Shown here in pieces: positions 34,227 to 45,999 of a stretch of DNA of 64,000 nucleotides. Each line of letters starts with the position of its first letter. The first letter of the stretch is position 1. The notes below the pieces were generated by a model, which was not told the origin of the DNA, did no database searches, and saw nothing but the letters and a program-made list of their open reading frames with translations. The stretch comes from Rhineura floridana (Eukaryota > Chordata > Lepidosauria > Squamata > Rhineuridae): positions 230,983,943 to 231,047,942 of the forward strand of contig NC_084482.1 of assembly GCF_030035675.1 (NCBI RefSeq), read 5' to 3'. The translations under genes and the position numbers were made by a program.

Positions 34227-35563
34227 TATGATGAGGCTGCACAGTGTCCAGGGCAGATTCCTTGGCTTAGAATTGGGGTGCCAAAGCTCCCCAGTCACAG
34301 GCTCTCCCCATCTGACGCCCAGGGGTGCAATTCGTCCTCCTGGCCCTGTCAGAGGAAGGTATGTTTGATTCTGGAGAGTTGGAGGTGAGGGGGGTTCCTG
34401 CCTTGCATTGAGGGCAACTGCAGGGCACAAGGAGACCCTGTGCCAACAGCCACATCTGCAACAAAGCGTGGCAATTCATCCCCACCACAATCACCCCCAT
34501 CTCCAGTTTTTGGAGAGAGGCTTGCTCAATTCTACGTGTTGCACTGCAGTGACCTCAAGTGCTTGATCCATCACTATCTACATGCCCCAATATCATATTC
34601 ATCCACGTACAGCAAACTCCAGATCATGTCTGTCTGAAGTGAAGGCTCTCTTTCCTTCTGCAAAATATTCCAGATGGCATCTGCACAATCCAAACTCTGT
34701 TCTTCATATACATGCGTCATGTTTCCAAAAACAATGAATAAAATGGTTTGAATCAGTCAGGGTAAGGGTGAGAGAGAATGGGTATAAAACTGAGGCGGGG
34801 GGTAAATGGGTGCGAGCAAGGTACAGGTCACGTGTCATGCATCAAGTGTGGCTTCCCAGGGATTGCTCCTGGGTCTGGTGCTGTTCAACATCCTCTTTCA
34901 ACTTCAGGAGAATGAAAGGGGAGGAAATGGTTTGCAAAGGACACAGACTTGCAAGGGACTGGACAGCAGTGAGGGAACAAGATTGACACTGAGATGGCCT
35001 TGCTAAAGTGGTGTGATGGGGGGACCATATCATGGCATTAGGTGAGGACTGGGGTGGGTGGGAGAGGGAGACAGACCAGACCTCAGAGTGGGAGGGGCAG
35101 CTGGAAATACAAATTGCCAGGTCAGTACCCTTTACTTGTCCCCTGCCAAGGATCTCTGCCCGACACCCTCCAAGGTGGAAATTGCTAAAGGGTGAAAGGG
35201 GAGAACCCACAGAATATATTTACCCAAAAGAGCAAACTTTCCTCTGGATCTCAAATATGTGGGATTGTGTGGTTGTAGAATAAACTACTAACAAGAGCGT
35301 AGCCTGGGCTAGGATTAGTGCAGATGACCGACCTGGGCACCACTCAGCAGAAGTGGTCAGGAGGGGTCCCAGAAGACCAGGGGGCTCAGGAGGACCCATG
35401 AGCATGGCACGGCTGGATGACCCAGTCCTGAAGAAGTTTTGAAGAGAGTGAAGTGATGCCTCCTACCATCTAAACGGCCACTGAAGAAGGGGGGATCTGA
35501 TAAAGGTATTAGGTCCCAAGGGTCCAGAATTACCCAGGTGCCCCACACATATTGGGAGAGAGA
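34227..35563. other. No recognised gene
   Basis: A stretch near 34850-34990 (CTGGTGCTGTTCAACATCCT) looks like a very old LINE reverse transcriptase piece. Bases 35460-35545 resemble 39600-39655, so part of it is a low-copy repeat. The rest is unrecognised. Confidence 0.5.
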
Positions 35564-36593
35564 TGTTGGAATATGTGGTTCAACTCCAACTTGTGGGTTG
35601 AGGCTGCATGGGGTTGAAAACGGTAGCTAGAGAGGATAGGCTACTACCACTCCTTTGATCTCCTGCTGACCCACCCTTCCTGCTAGACTGATATTCTCCG
35701 GGTGTTGACTACATCTTTCGGCTTCTTCTTCTTCTTTCTCCTGAGAGAGAGAGAGATCTGGATCTTCTCTTGGTCTGCTCTCTCCTCACACAGCATCAGG
35801 GCAAACACTAGGCTTAGTGTTTCCATCTCCAACTTCGCTGGTTAGCTAATGTAGAACTCTTTCCTATCAAGTATGTATTTCCAGAATAAAGTAGTTGCTT
35901 CTTATTTTAAAGCTTTGTTATGAGCATGGGGGGGGGCTGGAATGGATGATTTCTGTGGGTCACCTTTCCAGCCTCTGATTTGGAATCCTATGCCTGGGAG
36001 GCTGACTCTGCTAGCCAGATGGATCTCCTTTGTGAATCAAATAGAGTGGCCAGGTAGTTAATGGTCCTATTTAGTTGCCCCAGCAGGCAACTGGTGAAAG
36101 GGGCTAGGAAGATCCTTTTCTCATTTTAAACTCTACAGGAGAGCCTTCCCCCCACTCCTGGCAACTAGCAGACGTGTGGGCTGGTAGTTTCGTGTGTGTT
36201 CTAGAGGATGGCTGGGGCTGCAGGCATGCAGAGAGGCTGGCTCCCTGCATCGTGGCGATAGGATGCCCCTGCACCCGGAGGGAAAAGCTGGATATTAGAC
36301 TGCTGATGCCTTGAACCCCTCCATCCTAAGCTCAGGTTGCAACGTGTGTAAATAAATAAACCATATTCCATAAAGACACCACAGTCTCCACTGACCTTCT
36401 TCCCAAAGGAAACCAAACCCTGGATGGGCACAGGAACCCCCCAGAATCTCACCGCTCGGAGGTTGGGGAGGCACGCAACACTTAAAGTCTCTGTCTGACT
36501 AATTTGCAGGGAAGGTAGAATCTTTAGCAAAGATTCAAACACACATAAAGGCTCACTCAGTCTCTCCGTCCCCAGTCTCGCCACTCTCCGACA
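35564..36593 (+). mobile_element. Ty1/copia LTR interrupted by another LTR
   Basis: The left part 35564-35915 starts TGTTGGAATATGTGG and matches 42123-42480. The right part 36481-36593 (TTAAAGTCTCTGTCTGACTA to CTCCGACA) matches the end of the same LTR. No copia internal sequence is beside it, so it is probably solo. Confidence 0.85.
35916..36480 (+). mobile_element. LTR-like insertion (565 bp) nested in the copia LTR
   Basis: It starts TGTTATGAGC, ends CACGCAACA and carries AATAAATAAA at about 36351. CTT flanks both sides, consistent with a short target duplication. The ends and signal suggest a solo LTR, perhaps of endogenous-retrovirus type; the family is not assigned. Confidence 0.6.
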
Positions 36594-36780
36594 GGGAAAA
36601 GCGGGCCTTGGGCAATGATCCTTCCTACAATGACCCCAGCAACTTCTCCCTGGGGCTCCACAGCAGATGATCAGATCCCCAAAAGTGGGACGTTTGACAA
36701 CTGCTGATCCAGAGGAAAAGGGTGAGGGAGAAAATTCGGGGTGGCCTAAGCATTGCAAGACTGTTTGCGCCTTTGATCTC
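36594..36780 (+). other. Left piece of a class II promoter duplicon
   Basis: CAACTGCTGATCCAGAGG, GCAAGACTGTTTGC and GATCTCCCTCTTA match 46605-46692, the DNA upstream of the X-box/Y-box module at 46753. The duplicon is then cut by an L2 insertion and resumes at 38566. Confidence 0.65.
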
Positions 36781-38565
36781 CCTCTTATTATCATTATCAT
36801 CTGTATTTATTCCCCGCCCTTTTTCCAAACTGGACCTCAAGGCGGCTTCCAGATAAAAACAAGTACACATCATTAAGAACCTATAAAAATATAAAATATA
36901 TAAACATATAAAATCAGCATTAAAACAGGATTAAACTATTAAGATGTTAAAACCAATTACTCTTAAAATACTGCAACCCAGTTTAGGAGTGTTAGGTCCA
37001 AACCCAGCACGCAAGCTGTCTCTGTCTCCCCAGCTCACAATCACCCGGGAAAGGTGCGGAGTTGGGTGCAAATCCCACTATCAGAGGTCAAGTAAACACC
37101 AACACAATTTCCTTTGCAAAGGGGTAACCAATACTTACAACCCCAGTGGCTGTTCAGGATTGGAACCTCGTTTATTGACAAGTGAGAGAATATATAGCCT
37201 TACCCCGAAGGTTACAATATTGGGGTGCAGCGTCATGCACTACAAAGAAACAATTGATGGTCACTATAACCTAAAGATATGCAGAAGGGGGTGAAGGGGT
37301 GCAGAGGAGGAACATAAGTGGGAACATCTTTCAGACTATGGGTCTGCATACCTCACATGTCCTTGAGATAAGCACTCAGCAATTACAGAAACAAAGAGAG
37401 ATATAGAAGAGGTGTCCCAGCTGCAACCAGGCGCCCCTCGGCTGGCGACAGTCAGGCTGGGTAGACTTGCATTACAAAGAGTTTATATGTCAAGGTTTAT
37501 GGGCACTGGGGCAACTATAACAATTCTATACATGTCTGTGATTAGCAACTATAAGCGATACATTGAGCATGAATGTGATACAAAATTCAAGGGAAGAGGA
37601 AGGTTTCCAGCTTAAACCAGCTTTTATTATGTAGAGCCACTGGAATGCAAAAGGGTCAGGTCACCAGGAAATAAACCGTATCAAAATGATAGAAGGCCAC
37701 TTTGGTTCTTACTTCAACTTTGGTTCACAGTAAACTAGGCTAAATATTGTTAATGTCAAGGAGAGTAGGAAACTGGGCCAGGCCATGCCATGTTGCAAGG
37801 TGCCTTTTAAATTATTTCCCAACAGGAGCATACAGGCAAAACAATAATATACAGCATCCTCTTCAGTCACGACCCTTAAAACCTTCAGTTCCAAAGGCCT
37901 GCCGGAAGAAAAAAGTATTTAGCTGTCAGTGGAAAGACTGCACAGAGGAGGCCATTCTTGCCTCCCTAGGGAGGGAGTTCCAGAGCCTAGGGGCAGCCAC
38001 CGAAAAGGCCCTATCTCGTGTCCCCACCAGTCGCACTTGTGAAGGTGTTGGGATCGTGAGAAGGGTCTCTCCTGAAGATCTCAGGGCCCGGGCAGGTTCA
38101 TATAAGGAGATACGGTCTGACAGATAGCCTGGACCTAAGCCATATAGGGCTTTATAGGTCATAACCAGCGCTTTGAATTGTGTCCGGAAACAGACTGGCA
38201 GCCAGTGGAGCTGTTGCAGCAGGGGAGTTGTATGGTCCCTGTAACCAGCCCCAGTTAACATTCTGGCAGCACCTCGTTGCACCAGCTGAAGTTTCCGAAC
38301 AGTCTTCAAAGGCAGCCCCATGTAGAGCGTGTTACAGTAGTCTAAGCGGGATGTAACTAAGGCATGCACCACCATAGCCAGATCAGACGACTCCAGGAAC
38401 AGGCGCACTTGGCGCACTAATCTTAACTGTGCAAACGCATTCCTGGCCACAGCAGAAACCTGGGCCTCCAGGCTTAAGGCTGAGTCCAGGAGCACACCCA
38501 AACTGCGAACCTGTGTCTTCAGGGGGAGTGTAACCCCATCCAGCACAGGCTGAACCCCTATTCCC
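36781..38565 (-). mobile_element. L2-clade LINE, 3' half, split by an LTR
   Basis: The minus frame at 37926-38546 reads LGVLLDSALSLEAQVSAVAR, SRLDYCNTLYMGLPLKTV, LQLVQRGAARMLTG, HWLPVCFRTQFKALVMTYKA and AFSVAAPRLWNSLP, the L2 reverse transcriptase C-terminus. The 3' tail is at 36781-36989 (CCCCGCCC and AAGGCGGC). A solo LTR at 36990-37824 divides it. Confidence 0.85.
36990..37824 (-). mobile_element. Solo LTR (835 bp), endogenous-retrovirus type
   Basis: It starts TGTTAGGTCC and ends TTTCCCAACA. It is flanked by GGAG on both sides (36986-36989 and 37825-37828). A 4 bp duplication is usual for class I (gamma-type) endogenous retroviruses; some Ty3/gypsy elements also make it. An AATAAA on the minus strand near 37172 suggests orientation. 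It is inserted in the L2. Confidence 0.7.
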
Positions 38566-38634
38566 TGATTTCTTCCCTAGAGAAATGCTCCTCCAAGCCT
38601 GAAGCAGCCTGGGCCGTTCTGTGACAATCACAAG

Positions 38635-38712
38635 TCTTGGGTTTTGCAAAAGAGACGCCTTCCCTGCCCAGCAACTGATGGCCAGGCAGCCTCAGAGCCT
38701 GTGATTGGCAGA
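38635..38712 (+). promoter_or_regulatory. Orphan S-X-Y module A (class II promoter-like)
   Basis: S-box-like CTTGGGTTTTGCAAA, then X1 CCCAGCAACTGATGG (38667-38681), then Y CTGTGATTGGCA with ATTGG at 38704-38708. Order, strand and spacing follow the class II S-X-Y enhanceosome, and the S part resembles human DRA TTGGACCCTTTGCAAG. No leader exon is recognised in the 600 bp downstream. Confidence 0.75.
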
Positions 38713-39861
38713 GATCAAGCCTCGACTCCTGGAAAGTCCCTGACCAAGTGCCAAATCCACCCGGCCCTCCTCCTCAGGTGTAAGCTGCAAGGTCAGCAGC
38801 ACTGGAGATAGAAAGGGAAAACACCTGGGACAGGAGGAGAAACGGAGCAGCCCGCCTCCCTCTCCGAAAACCTCTCCGTGGAGCAAAGTCCCTTCTCTTC
38901 CTGAAACAGGAGTGACGGAGCAGAAAGAGAGGGAGAGAGTGGGGGCACTTGCAGAGTTACTGAAGGGGGCACAACCCACAGGGAGATGGGGGGCTATTTC
39001 AGCTCACCCAAGGCCAGGATACTCCACCATGAGCTGACTGTGGGGCCTAGAACGTGCCCTCAAACTCTCAGGGAAGCATTCGCTCTTTTCTGGCATCTTG
39101 ACCTGGTATTTCCCCCTCTCTCCTGATTTTGTCCTGATTTTCCTGTTCCTTGTGGAGATGCCTTTGTCCTCCATCGGGGTCCACCTCCCCACCCGCACGA
39201 GAGTCTCCAGGCATTAAAGGGTGCCTCACGGAGGGCACTGTCTGCCATGCACTCTAGTGGTCGCCCATGAACATTAAAGCGGCGCACGAGGCCCAGCCGG
39301 TTATTCCACCCCTTGCGGCTGCTAAGATCTCTTTTGAACAGATGGTAACTGGGGAGAGGGGGGAGGTTGTGGCATTAGGGCAAGACTTTTGGGCAGAAGA
39401 CCATCAGCAGGAGGGCCCCAGGATGCAGCAGGGCTGACTTGGCACATTTGAAATAATGACATTTAGCTTCTCGCATTATGCCACTTTCAGCCATCTTGGT
39501 TTACTGTCATTTGGAAGCTTTTCCTGGCTCGGATGTTTGTAGATTTTGGGTATGTTATTAAGTAGGTTAAACCTTCTTTTTCCTGGACTAGAAGTAACAT
39601 ACCCTGCCACTAAAGGAGGGGAGCCCAATAAGGGCATTCAGTCCCAAGAGTCCCAAACAGCAATGTCATTGCAATGTCAGAAGTGCAGGGTCGCTTCATG
39701 ATAGCCACGCCACACCCCCATGTCCACTTTCCCTTGCCCCTTGATCTTCCTGTGTGTTAGCTGCTGAGAAGAGTCTTCTCAGTGGTTGACTCACTTCTTT
39801 TCTCTCTGGTTGGCTCCCATCAGCACCAAAGGACAAGGACTCTTCTCAGTGGCTAATTTGC
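38713..39861. other. Duplicon sequence downstream of module A
   Basis: Bases 38930-39180 (ACTTGCAGAG ... CCTTGTGGAGATG) are homologous to 44540-44725, which lie upstream of module B. This indicates head-to-tail duplication of a unit of several kb. Bases 39660-39860 match 57440-57740 (a repeat with AGAAGTGCAGGGTC and GAGAAGAGTCTTCTC). No gene is recognised. Confidence 0.55.
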
Positions 39862-41850
39862 AAATTCATGGAGGACAGGGCTCTCAGTGGCTACTGGCAT
39901 AAGAACATAAGAAGAGCCTGCTGGATCAGGCCAGTGGCCCATCTAGCCCAGCATCCTGTTCTCACAGTGGCCAACCAGGTGCCTGGGGGAAGCCCGCAAG
40001 CAGGACCCGAGTGCAAGAACACTCTCCACTCCTGAGGCTTCCGGCAACTGGTCTTCAGAAGCATGCTGCCTCTGACTAGGGTGGCAAAGCACAGCCATCA
40101 CGGCTAGTAGCCATTGATAGCCCTGTCCTCCATGAATTTGTCTAATCTTCTTTTAAAGCCGTCCAAGCTGGTGGCCATTACTGCATCTTGTGGGAGCAAA
40201 TTCCATAGTTTAACTATGCGCTGAGTAAAGAAGTACTTCCTTTTGTCTGTCCTGAATCTTCCAACATTCAGCTTCTTTGAATGTCCACGAGTTCTAGTAT
40301 TATGAGAGAGGGAGAAGAACTTTTCTCTATCCACTTTCTCAATGCCATGCATAATTTTATATACTTCTATCATGTCTCCTCTGACCCGCCTTTTCTGTAA
40401 ACTAAAAAGCCCCAAATGCTGCAATCTTTCCTCGTAAGAGAGTCGCTCCATCCCCTTGATCATTCTGGTTGCCCTCCTCTGAACCTTCTCCAACTCTATA
40501 ATATCCTTTTTGAGATGAGGTGACCAGAACTGTACACAGTATTCCAAATGCAGCCGCACCATAGATTTATACAACGGCATTATGATATTGACTGTTTTAT
40601 TTTCAATACCTTTCCTAATTATCCCTAGCATGGAATTTGCCTTTTTCACAGCTGCCGCACACTGGGTCAACATTTTCATCATGCTGTCCACTATAACCCC
40701 GAGGTGTCTCTCCTGGTCGGTCACTGCCACTTCAGACCCCATGAGCGTATATGTGAAATTCAGATTTTTTGCTCCAATATGCATAATTTTACACTTGTTT
40801 ATATTGAATTGCATTTGCCATTTTTCCACCCATTCACTCAGTTTAGAAAGGTCTTTTTGAAGCTCTTTGCAATCCCTTTTTGTTTTAACAACCCTGAACA
40901 ATTTAGTGTCGTCAGCAAACTTGGCCACTTCACTGCTCACTCCTAATTCTAGGTCATTAATGAAGAAGTTGAAAAGTACAGGTCCCAATACCGATCCTTG
41001 AGGGACTCCACTTTCTACAGCCCTCCATTGGGAGAACTGTCCGTTTATTCCTAGTCTCTGCTTTCTGCTTCTTAACCAATTCCTTATCCACAAGATGACC
41101 TCTCCTCTGATTCCATGACTGGTAAGCTTCCTCAGAAGCCTTTGGTGAGGTACCTTGTCAAACGCTTTTTGAAAGTCTAAGTACACTATGTCCACTGGAT
41201 CACCTCTATCTATATGCTTGTTGACACTCTCAAAGAATTCTAATAGGTTACTGAGACAGGACTTTCCCTTGCAGAAGCCATGCTGGCTCTGCTTCAGCAA
41301 GGCTTGTTCTTCTATGTGCTTAGTTAATCTGGCTTTAATAATACTTTCTACCAGTTTTCCAGGGACAGAAGTTAAGCTAACTGGCCTGTAATTTCCGGGA
41401 TCCCCTCTGGATCCCTTTTTGAAGATTGGTGTTACATTTGCCACTTTCCAGTCCTCAGGCACGGAGGAGGACCCAAGGGACAAGTTACATATTTTAGTTA
41501 GCAGATCAGCAATTTCACATTTGAGTTCTTTGAGAACTCTCGGGTGGATGACATCCGGGCCCGGTGATTTGTCAGTTTTTATATTGTCCATTAAGCCTAG
41601 AACTTCCTCTCTCGTTACCACTATTTGTCTCAGTTCCTCAGATGATGGCTGTGCTTTGCCACCCTAGTCAGAGGCAGCATGCTTCTGAAAACCAGTTGCC
41701 GGAAGCCTCAGGAGGGGAGAGTGTTCTTGCACTTGGGTCCTGCTTGCGGGCTTCCCCCAGGCACCTCGTTGGCCACTGTAAGAACAGGATGCTGGACTAG
41801 ATGGGCCACTGGCCTGATCCAGCAGGCTCTTCTTATGTTCTTATGTTCTT
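39862..41850 (+). mobile_element. CR1 3' end carrying a nested CR1 in reverse
   Basis: The plus-strand CR1 pieces AAATTCATGGAGGACAGGGC (39862-39897) and GATGATGGCTGTGCTTTGCC (41642 onward to TTCTTATG at 41850) are two halves of one element. A minus-strand CR1 (39899-41641) is inserted between them. Confidence 0.85.
39899..41641 (-). mobile_element. CR1 LINE, 5'-truncated, nested
   Basis: A single open frame of 505 codons at 40104-41621 covers the reverse transcriptase and C-terminus (SPGPDVIHPRVLKELKCEI, GVPQGSVLGPVLFNFFINDL, FADDTKLF). No break is seen within this part. The 3' UTR ends in CATAAGAACATAAG at 39899. Confidence 0.95.
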
Positions 41851-41854
41851 AAGG

Positions 41855-42596
41855 TTCTACGAGACTTAGGCATATCTGAACTGGAGCCTATCAGAATATT
41901 TGAGGACAATCAAGCCTGCATAAGACACGGCAAATCAGAAGGACAAAGTTTTCGCATGAAACACATCGATGTGAAGGTCCACTACCTACAAGACTTCTAG
42001 AGATGACCTACTGTCCAACAGACAGCTGATGCATTGACCAAGCTGTTGGGCAAAGTGTGACACCAGAAGCTATGAGGCAAGATGAACCTTGTAGAGTGAA
42101 CCAAGTTCTCATTGTGAAGGGGTGTTGGAATATGTGGTGCAAGTCGAACTGGTGGGTTGAGGCTGCATGGAGTTTAAAAGGGTAGCTGGAGAGGAGACCT
42201 CCTGATTGCTAGGCTAATATCTCTCCTTTGATCTCCTGCTGACCCTCCCTTCCTGCTAGACTGATATTCTCAGGGTGTTGCCTACATCTTTTGGCTTCTT
42301 CTTCTTCTTTCTCCTGAGAGAGAGAGAGATCTGGATCTTCTCTTTGTCTGCTCTCTCCCCACACAGCATGAGGACAAGTACTAGGCTCAGTGTTTGCATC
42401 TCCAAGTTAGCTCGTTAGCTAGATGTAGAACTCTTTCCTATCAAGTAGGTACTTCCAGAATAAAGTAGTTATTTCTTATTTTGAAGCTCAAAGTCTCTGT
42501 CTGACTAATTCCAGGGAAGGTGTAATATTTAGCCAGGGTTCAAAACACAAAGCTCACTCAGAGGCTATCTTTCGCTATCTTCGCTACTCTGCAACA
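41855..42596 (+). mobile_element. Ty1/copia retrotransposon fossil, RNase H end plus 3' LTR
   Basis: The RNase H end is recognisable from IFEDNQACIRHGKSEGQSF and RMKHIDVKVHYLQD. A G-rich tract (GAAGGGG) precedes the LTR at 42123-42596 (474 bp, TGTTGGAATATG to CTGCAACA). The element is broken and its left part is missing. Confidence 0.9.
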
Positions 42597-43410
42597 GCTA
42601 CAACTCAGAAGAAGCCACGGCAAGGCTGTGAATCTGCGGCTAGATTGAAGTGGGTCGGGGCAGACTGTGACGCCCTTCCCCGGCTCTCCCTGTCAGGTTC
42701 CTACCTGCTCGTGGTTACTGCCTGTCACTAGGCACCACCAGGGGCTCCACCAGTCCGGACTGTCCTTTTTTATGGTTTCTCTCTCCGCTCTAGCACAGAT
42801 CTCAACAGATCCCCCTGCTAGGCAGCACCACCAGTCACGTCCTATAACCAGTATTCCCAGAGACTCTGCCTGAGTCTCTCTATCAGGTTACCTCTGTGAC
42901 TGAGTGCTTAAGCTGTCCCCAATCCCTTTGATCTTTATATATAAAGCATACGATCCTGGTTTGCTCTGAATACTTGTGGTGTTATATTCTTCCCTTCACC
43001 GCTGCCACCGATTGTTACAGTTTCCCTTCAGCCTTGGTAAGCACCTTGCCCTCCCTTCTGGTCTGTATAACCCCAGCCAAGGATCAGGCCTTCGGTAAAC
43101 CAAATATAGTTTTTATTAAATAACAGAGATAACAAGATTACTTTATAAAGGCACATAAGCATATGGTTTCATCTATTTCTGGTACTTGTCTTAGTATTAA
43201 TCCAAACTCCACACTCTCCTCACATCCACCAACTCTTCACACAATCTCCTCTCAAAAACCCACCAAAACAACCCACTCACGTCCACCCAGATTTAACTGT
43301 CGTCCTTCCATTTATACTCTCAGCCATTCTAAACACTCAGCCAATCATCCAGCATTCTACTGCCCATTTACTCCCCCTTCCTCTTTCATTCCAGTTAATT
43401 TCCATTTTTC
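42597..43410 (-). mobile_element. Ty3/gypsy LTR and leader, reverse
   Basis: The LTR (43013-43410) is the reverse of the one at 1309-1744 but lacks its 5' part. The primer-binding-like CACCGCTGCCACC is at 42998-43010. The leader (42597-43003) matches 1745-1874 and is longer. The copia LTR abuts its inner end. Confidence 0.85.
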
Positions 43411-43439
43411 AGTGGGTTGAGGTCAGAATTTGGTGGATT

Positions 43440-44447
43440 TGGCATGTGAGGAGGAAAGGTTGCAGTGTTTGGGACTTTTTAGTTTAGGAAAATGGCAGGT
43501 CAGAGGAGACATGATAGAAGTGCATGAAAGTATGCATGGTGTGGAGAAAGCGGGTAGAGAAGAGCTTTTTTCCTTCTGTTATACCACTAGTACTCCTGGA
43601 CATCCAATGAAGCTGAATGTTGGAAGATTCAGGACAGACAAAAGAAATAACTTCTTCACAGTGCACAATTAAACTATTGAATTCACTCCCATAGGAGGCA
43701 GTGATGACCCAACCTGGAATGTCTTTAAAAGAGGCATTAGGCAAATTCATGGAGGAAAAGGCTACCAGGGGCTACTTGTTGGAATTCTGTTGAGTTGCAT
43801 AGCAGAGCAGAGAGTTTTGAGCGAGTTTACGTGTGTGTGTGTGCGTTTGAATCTTTGCTAAGATTCTACCTTCCCTGCAAATTAGTCAGAGACTTTAAGC
43901 TGTAAAATAAGAAACAACTACTTTATTCTGGAATTACATGCTTGATAGGAAAGAGTTCTATATATAGCTAACGAGCTATGTTGGAGCAGTCTCATGCTGG
44001 TTGAGAGGGAGAGACAAAGGAAAGATGTCTGCTCCCCTCTCGAGAGAGAAGAAGGAACTGGGAGGCTGGAAGGAACTGTGATCAACATCCTTTGCATATC
44101 AGCCTAGCAGGAGGGGGAGAGACGGCAAGGATCAAAGGGCATCAAAGGGCAGGTATAGCCTGGCAACCAAGAGGTCTCCTCCCTAGCTACCCTTTTTAAC
44201 CCCATGCAGCCTCAACCCACCAGTTGGAGTTGAACCTCATACATTCCACACTACTGGCCACGATGGCTCTGCTCTGCTCCGCAACCAGAGGCCGCTTGCT
44301 TCCAAATACCAGTTGCTGGGAATGGCAAGTGGGGAGAGCGGCTCTGCTGTCCTGCTCAGGTCCCGCCTGTGGGCTTCCTGTTGGTGAATCTGGCTGGCCA
44401 CTGGGAGACCAGGATGCTGGACTAGATGGCCTTCTTATGTCAACACC
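43440..44447 (+). mobile_element. Old CR1 3' part split by a solo copia LTR
   Basis: CR1 C-terminal sequence runs 43440-43776 and continues at 44251-44447 into GGATGCTGGACTAGATGGCC and TTCTTATG. It is diverged from the younger CR1s. Confidence 0.85.
43777..44250 (-). mobile_element. Solo Ty1/copia LTR (474 bp)
   Basis: It starts TGTTGGAATTC and ends ACATTCCACA, flanked by CTACT on both sides (43772-43776 and 44251-44255). It is the reverse of, and the same length as, the LTR at 42123-42596. Confidence 0.92.
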
Positions 44448-44449
44448 AG

Positions 44450-45925
44450 CAAGAGAAAAGACACAGAGTGGCCCACCTCCCCTCCTCAAAAGCACCAGAT
44501 TTCCCTGAGATTGGAAAGATAGGGCAGAGAGAAAGGGAGAACTTGCAGAGACCCTTCCAAACCCACCAGGGATTAATGAAAGTCTTCTCTTGGGGGGGGG
44601 GCTGGAACAGGCCCAAAGAGTTTCAGGAAAGGACCCCCTGCTCTCTGGTGTCTGTACCTGGTGGTTGCCCCTCCCATTATTTTGTCCCCCTTTTCGTGTG
44701 CCTTGTGGGGATGTCCTGCTGGGGAGGGGGCGCCTGGGCACCCTTTTAGTGCCAGTGCTGGTGCACAAGGTCTCTTGTGAGCAGTTGGCGACTTCGCGCA
44801 GGGGCTCCGAACAGCAGGTGGGTCGATCCCCCTCCCCGCGTCCTCCCGAGGAGGAAGTCTGGCCAGCGTTGCTCAAGCGAAGCAGGGCGGAAATGGGGGA
44901 AGGGCGGCCTTTGCAGGCTGTTTTGCGAGAGAAACGCTCCTCCGGACGTGCAGCAGCCTGGGACGGCCAGACACGATCGCAAGTCTTGGTTTCTGCAGCA
45001 GCGACGCCTTCCCTGCCCGGCAACTGATGACCAGGGAGCCTCGGAGCCCATGATTGGCAGGGATCAAGCCCCACCCCAGGGAAGTCCCCAGCCAGACCCA
45101 AGTGGGCGCCCCCGGGCCCTGCTCAGGTGGCAGCGGCAAGGCCACCACAGCCCAAAACAGCTTCTGCTTCCTCAAGGAAACCAAAATCTCCTCTCCCCCC
45201 CCCGCCGCTTTGGCACGCGCTGCAAAACATCAGGAGAGGAGAGTAAGTCACCAGGAAGCTGTTTCCATGACTTTCACTTCTTATCTCAGTAACTGAACCG
45301 GGTCCACCCCCACCCCAGATCGAATCCTGCACACATGAGCAGCCCCACACACACACCTTGTAGGCAGATATTTAAAGAAGAAGGGGAGAATGAGGCTACA
45401 CAGCTTGGAAGCCTTGCGTGACTCTGCTGAAGCTACTCTTGGGTGAACGAAATGCACTTTGTGCATGTTCAGGGGCACTCTCCTATGACCGCTACTGGGA
45501 TGTTTGCTCAAAAATCTAATTCTAGCAGGAGGTTCCAAGGCTGACGCTTGGCAAGCTTTCGCTCAGATTAAGCCTTGCTGGCATCTCGCAGCTGATCAAC
45601 AGAGGAACCGGACTGCAGTGGTGTTGGAATGAGACAACTATGCTCATAGTTACCTGAGCAGGCTTCTTTGTTCTCTGTCTGCGTTGTGAGGCCCTGTCTC
45701 AGCTCTCACTCAGAGAGAGGTCTGTGTACATTAGCTGCAAATGAGCCTCACCTTTTCCCGCTGTCCTTTCCCAGGGGCCTTAACAGATTTGTTGCAACGG
45801 CTGTGTAGCTCTGCTGCCTTCCAGTAAGTGAGAAGTGCCACAGACGGGCAGAGAAAAGTAGGATGATGGAACAGCCTGCAGAGCAAACAGCTCCCGGGAA
45901 AAGACGGGGATCCAGAAGGAACGGT
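44450..45925 (+). repeat. Class II promoter duplicon B
   Basis: Bases 44925-45925 are homologous to 46690-47520. Shared landmarks in order are the S-X-Y module, AAGTCCCCAGCCAGACCCAA, AAAACAGCTTCTGCTTCCTC, TTTCACTTCT, GAAATGCACTTTGTGCATG and CTCAGATTAAGCCTTGCTGG. Bases 44540-44725 match 38930-39180. No exon is recognised. Confidence 0.8.
44984..45062 (+). promoter_or_regulatory. Orphan S-X-Y module B
   Basis: S-like CTTGGTTTCTGCAGC, X1 CCCGGCAACTGATGA (45016-45030) running into an X2-like TGATGACC, and Y ATGATTGGCAG (ATTGG at 45053-45057). All parts look intact. No leader exon follows. Confidence 0.75.
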
Positions 45926-45999
45926 AGCCAAAAAGGGGTCACCAGAGACAAGGGCCTTTTACCAACAAGTCATACTCAGTCTTGCTCAGTATCCTCTAC

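Noticed and set aside
39899-41850. Inverted CR1 ends as a twin-priming inversion of one element
   Set aside because: Both ends carry the 3' UTR and the outer CR1 is continuous across the inner one, so nested insertion explains it better.
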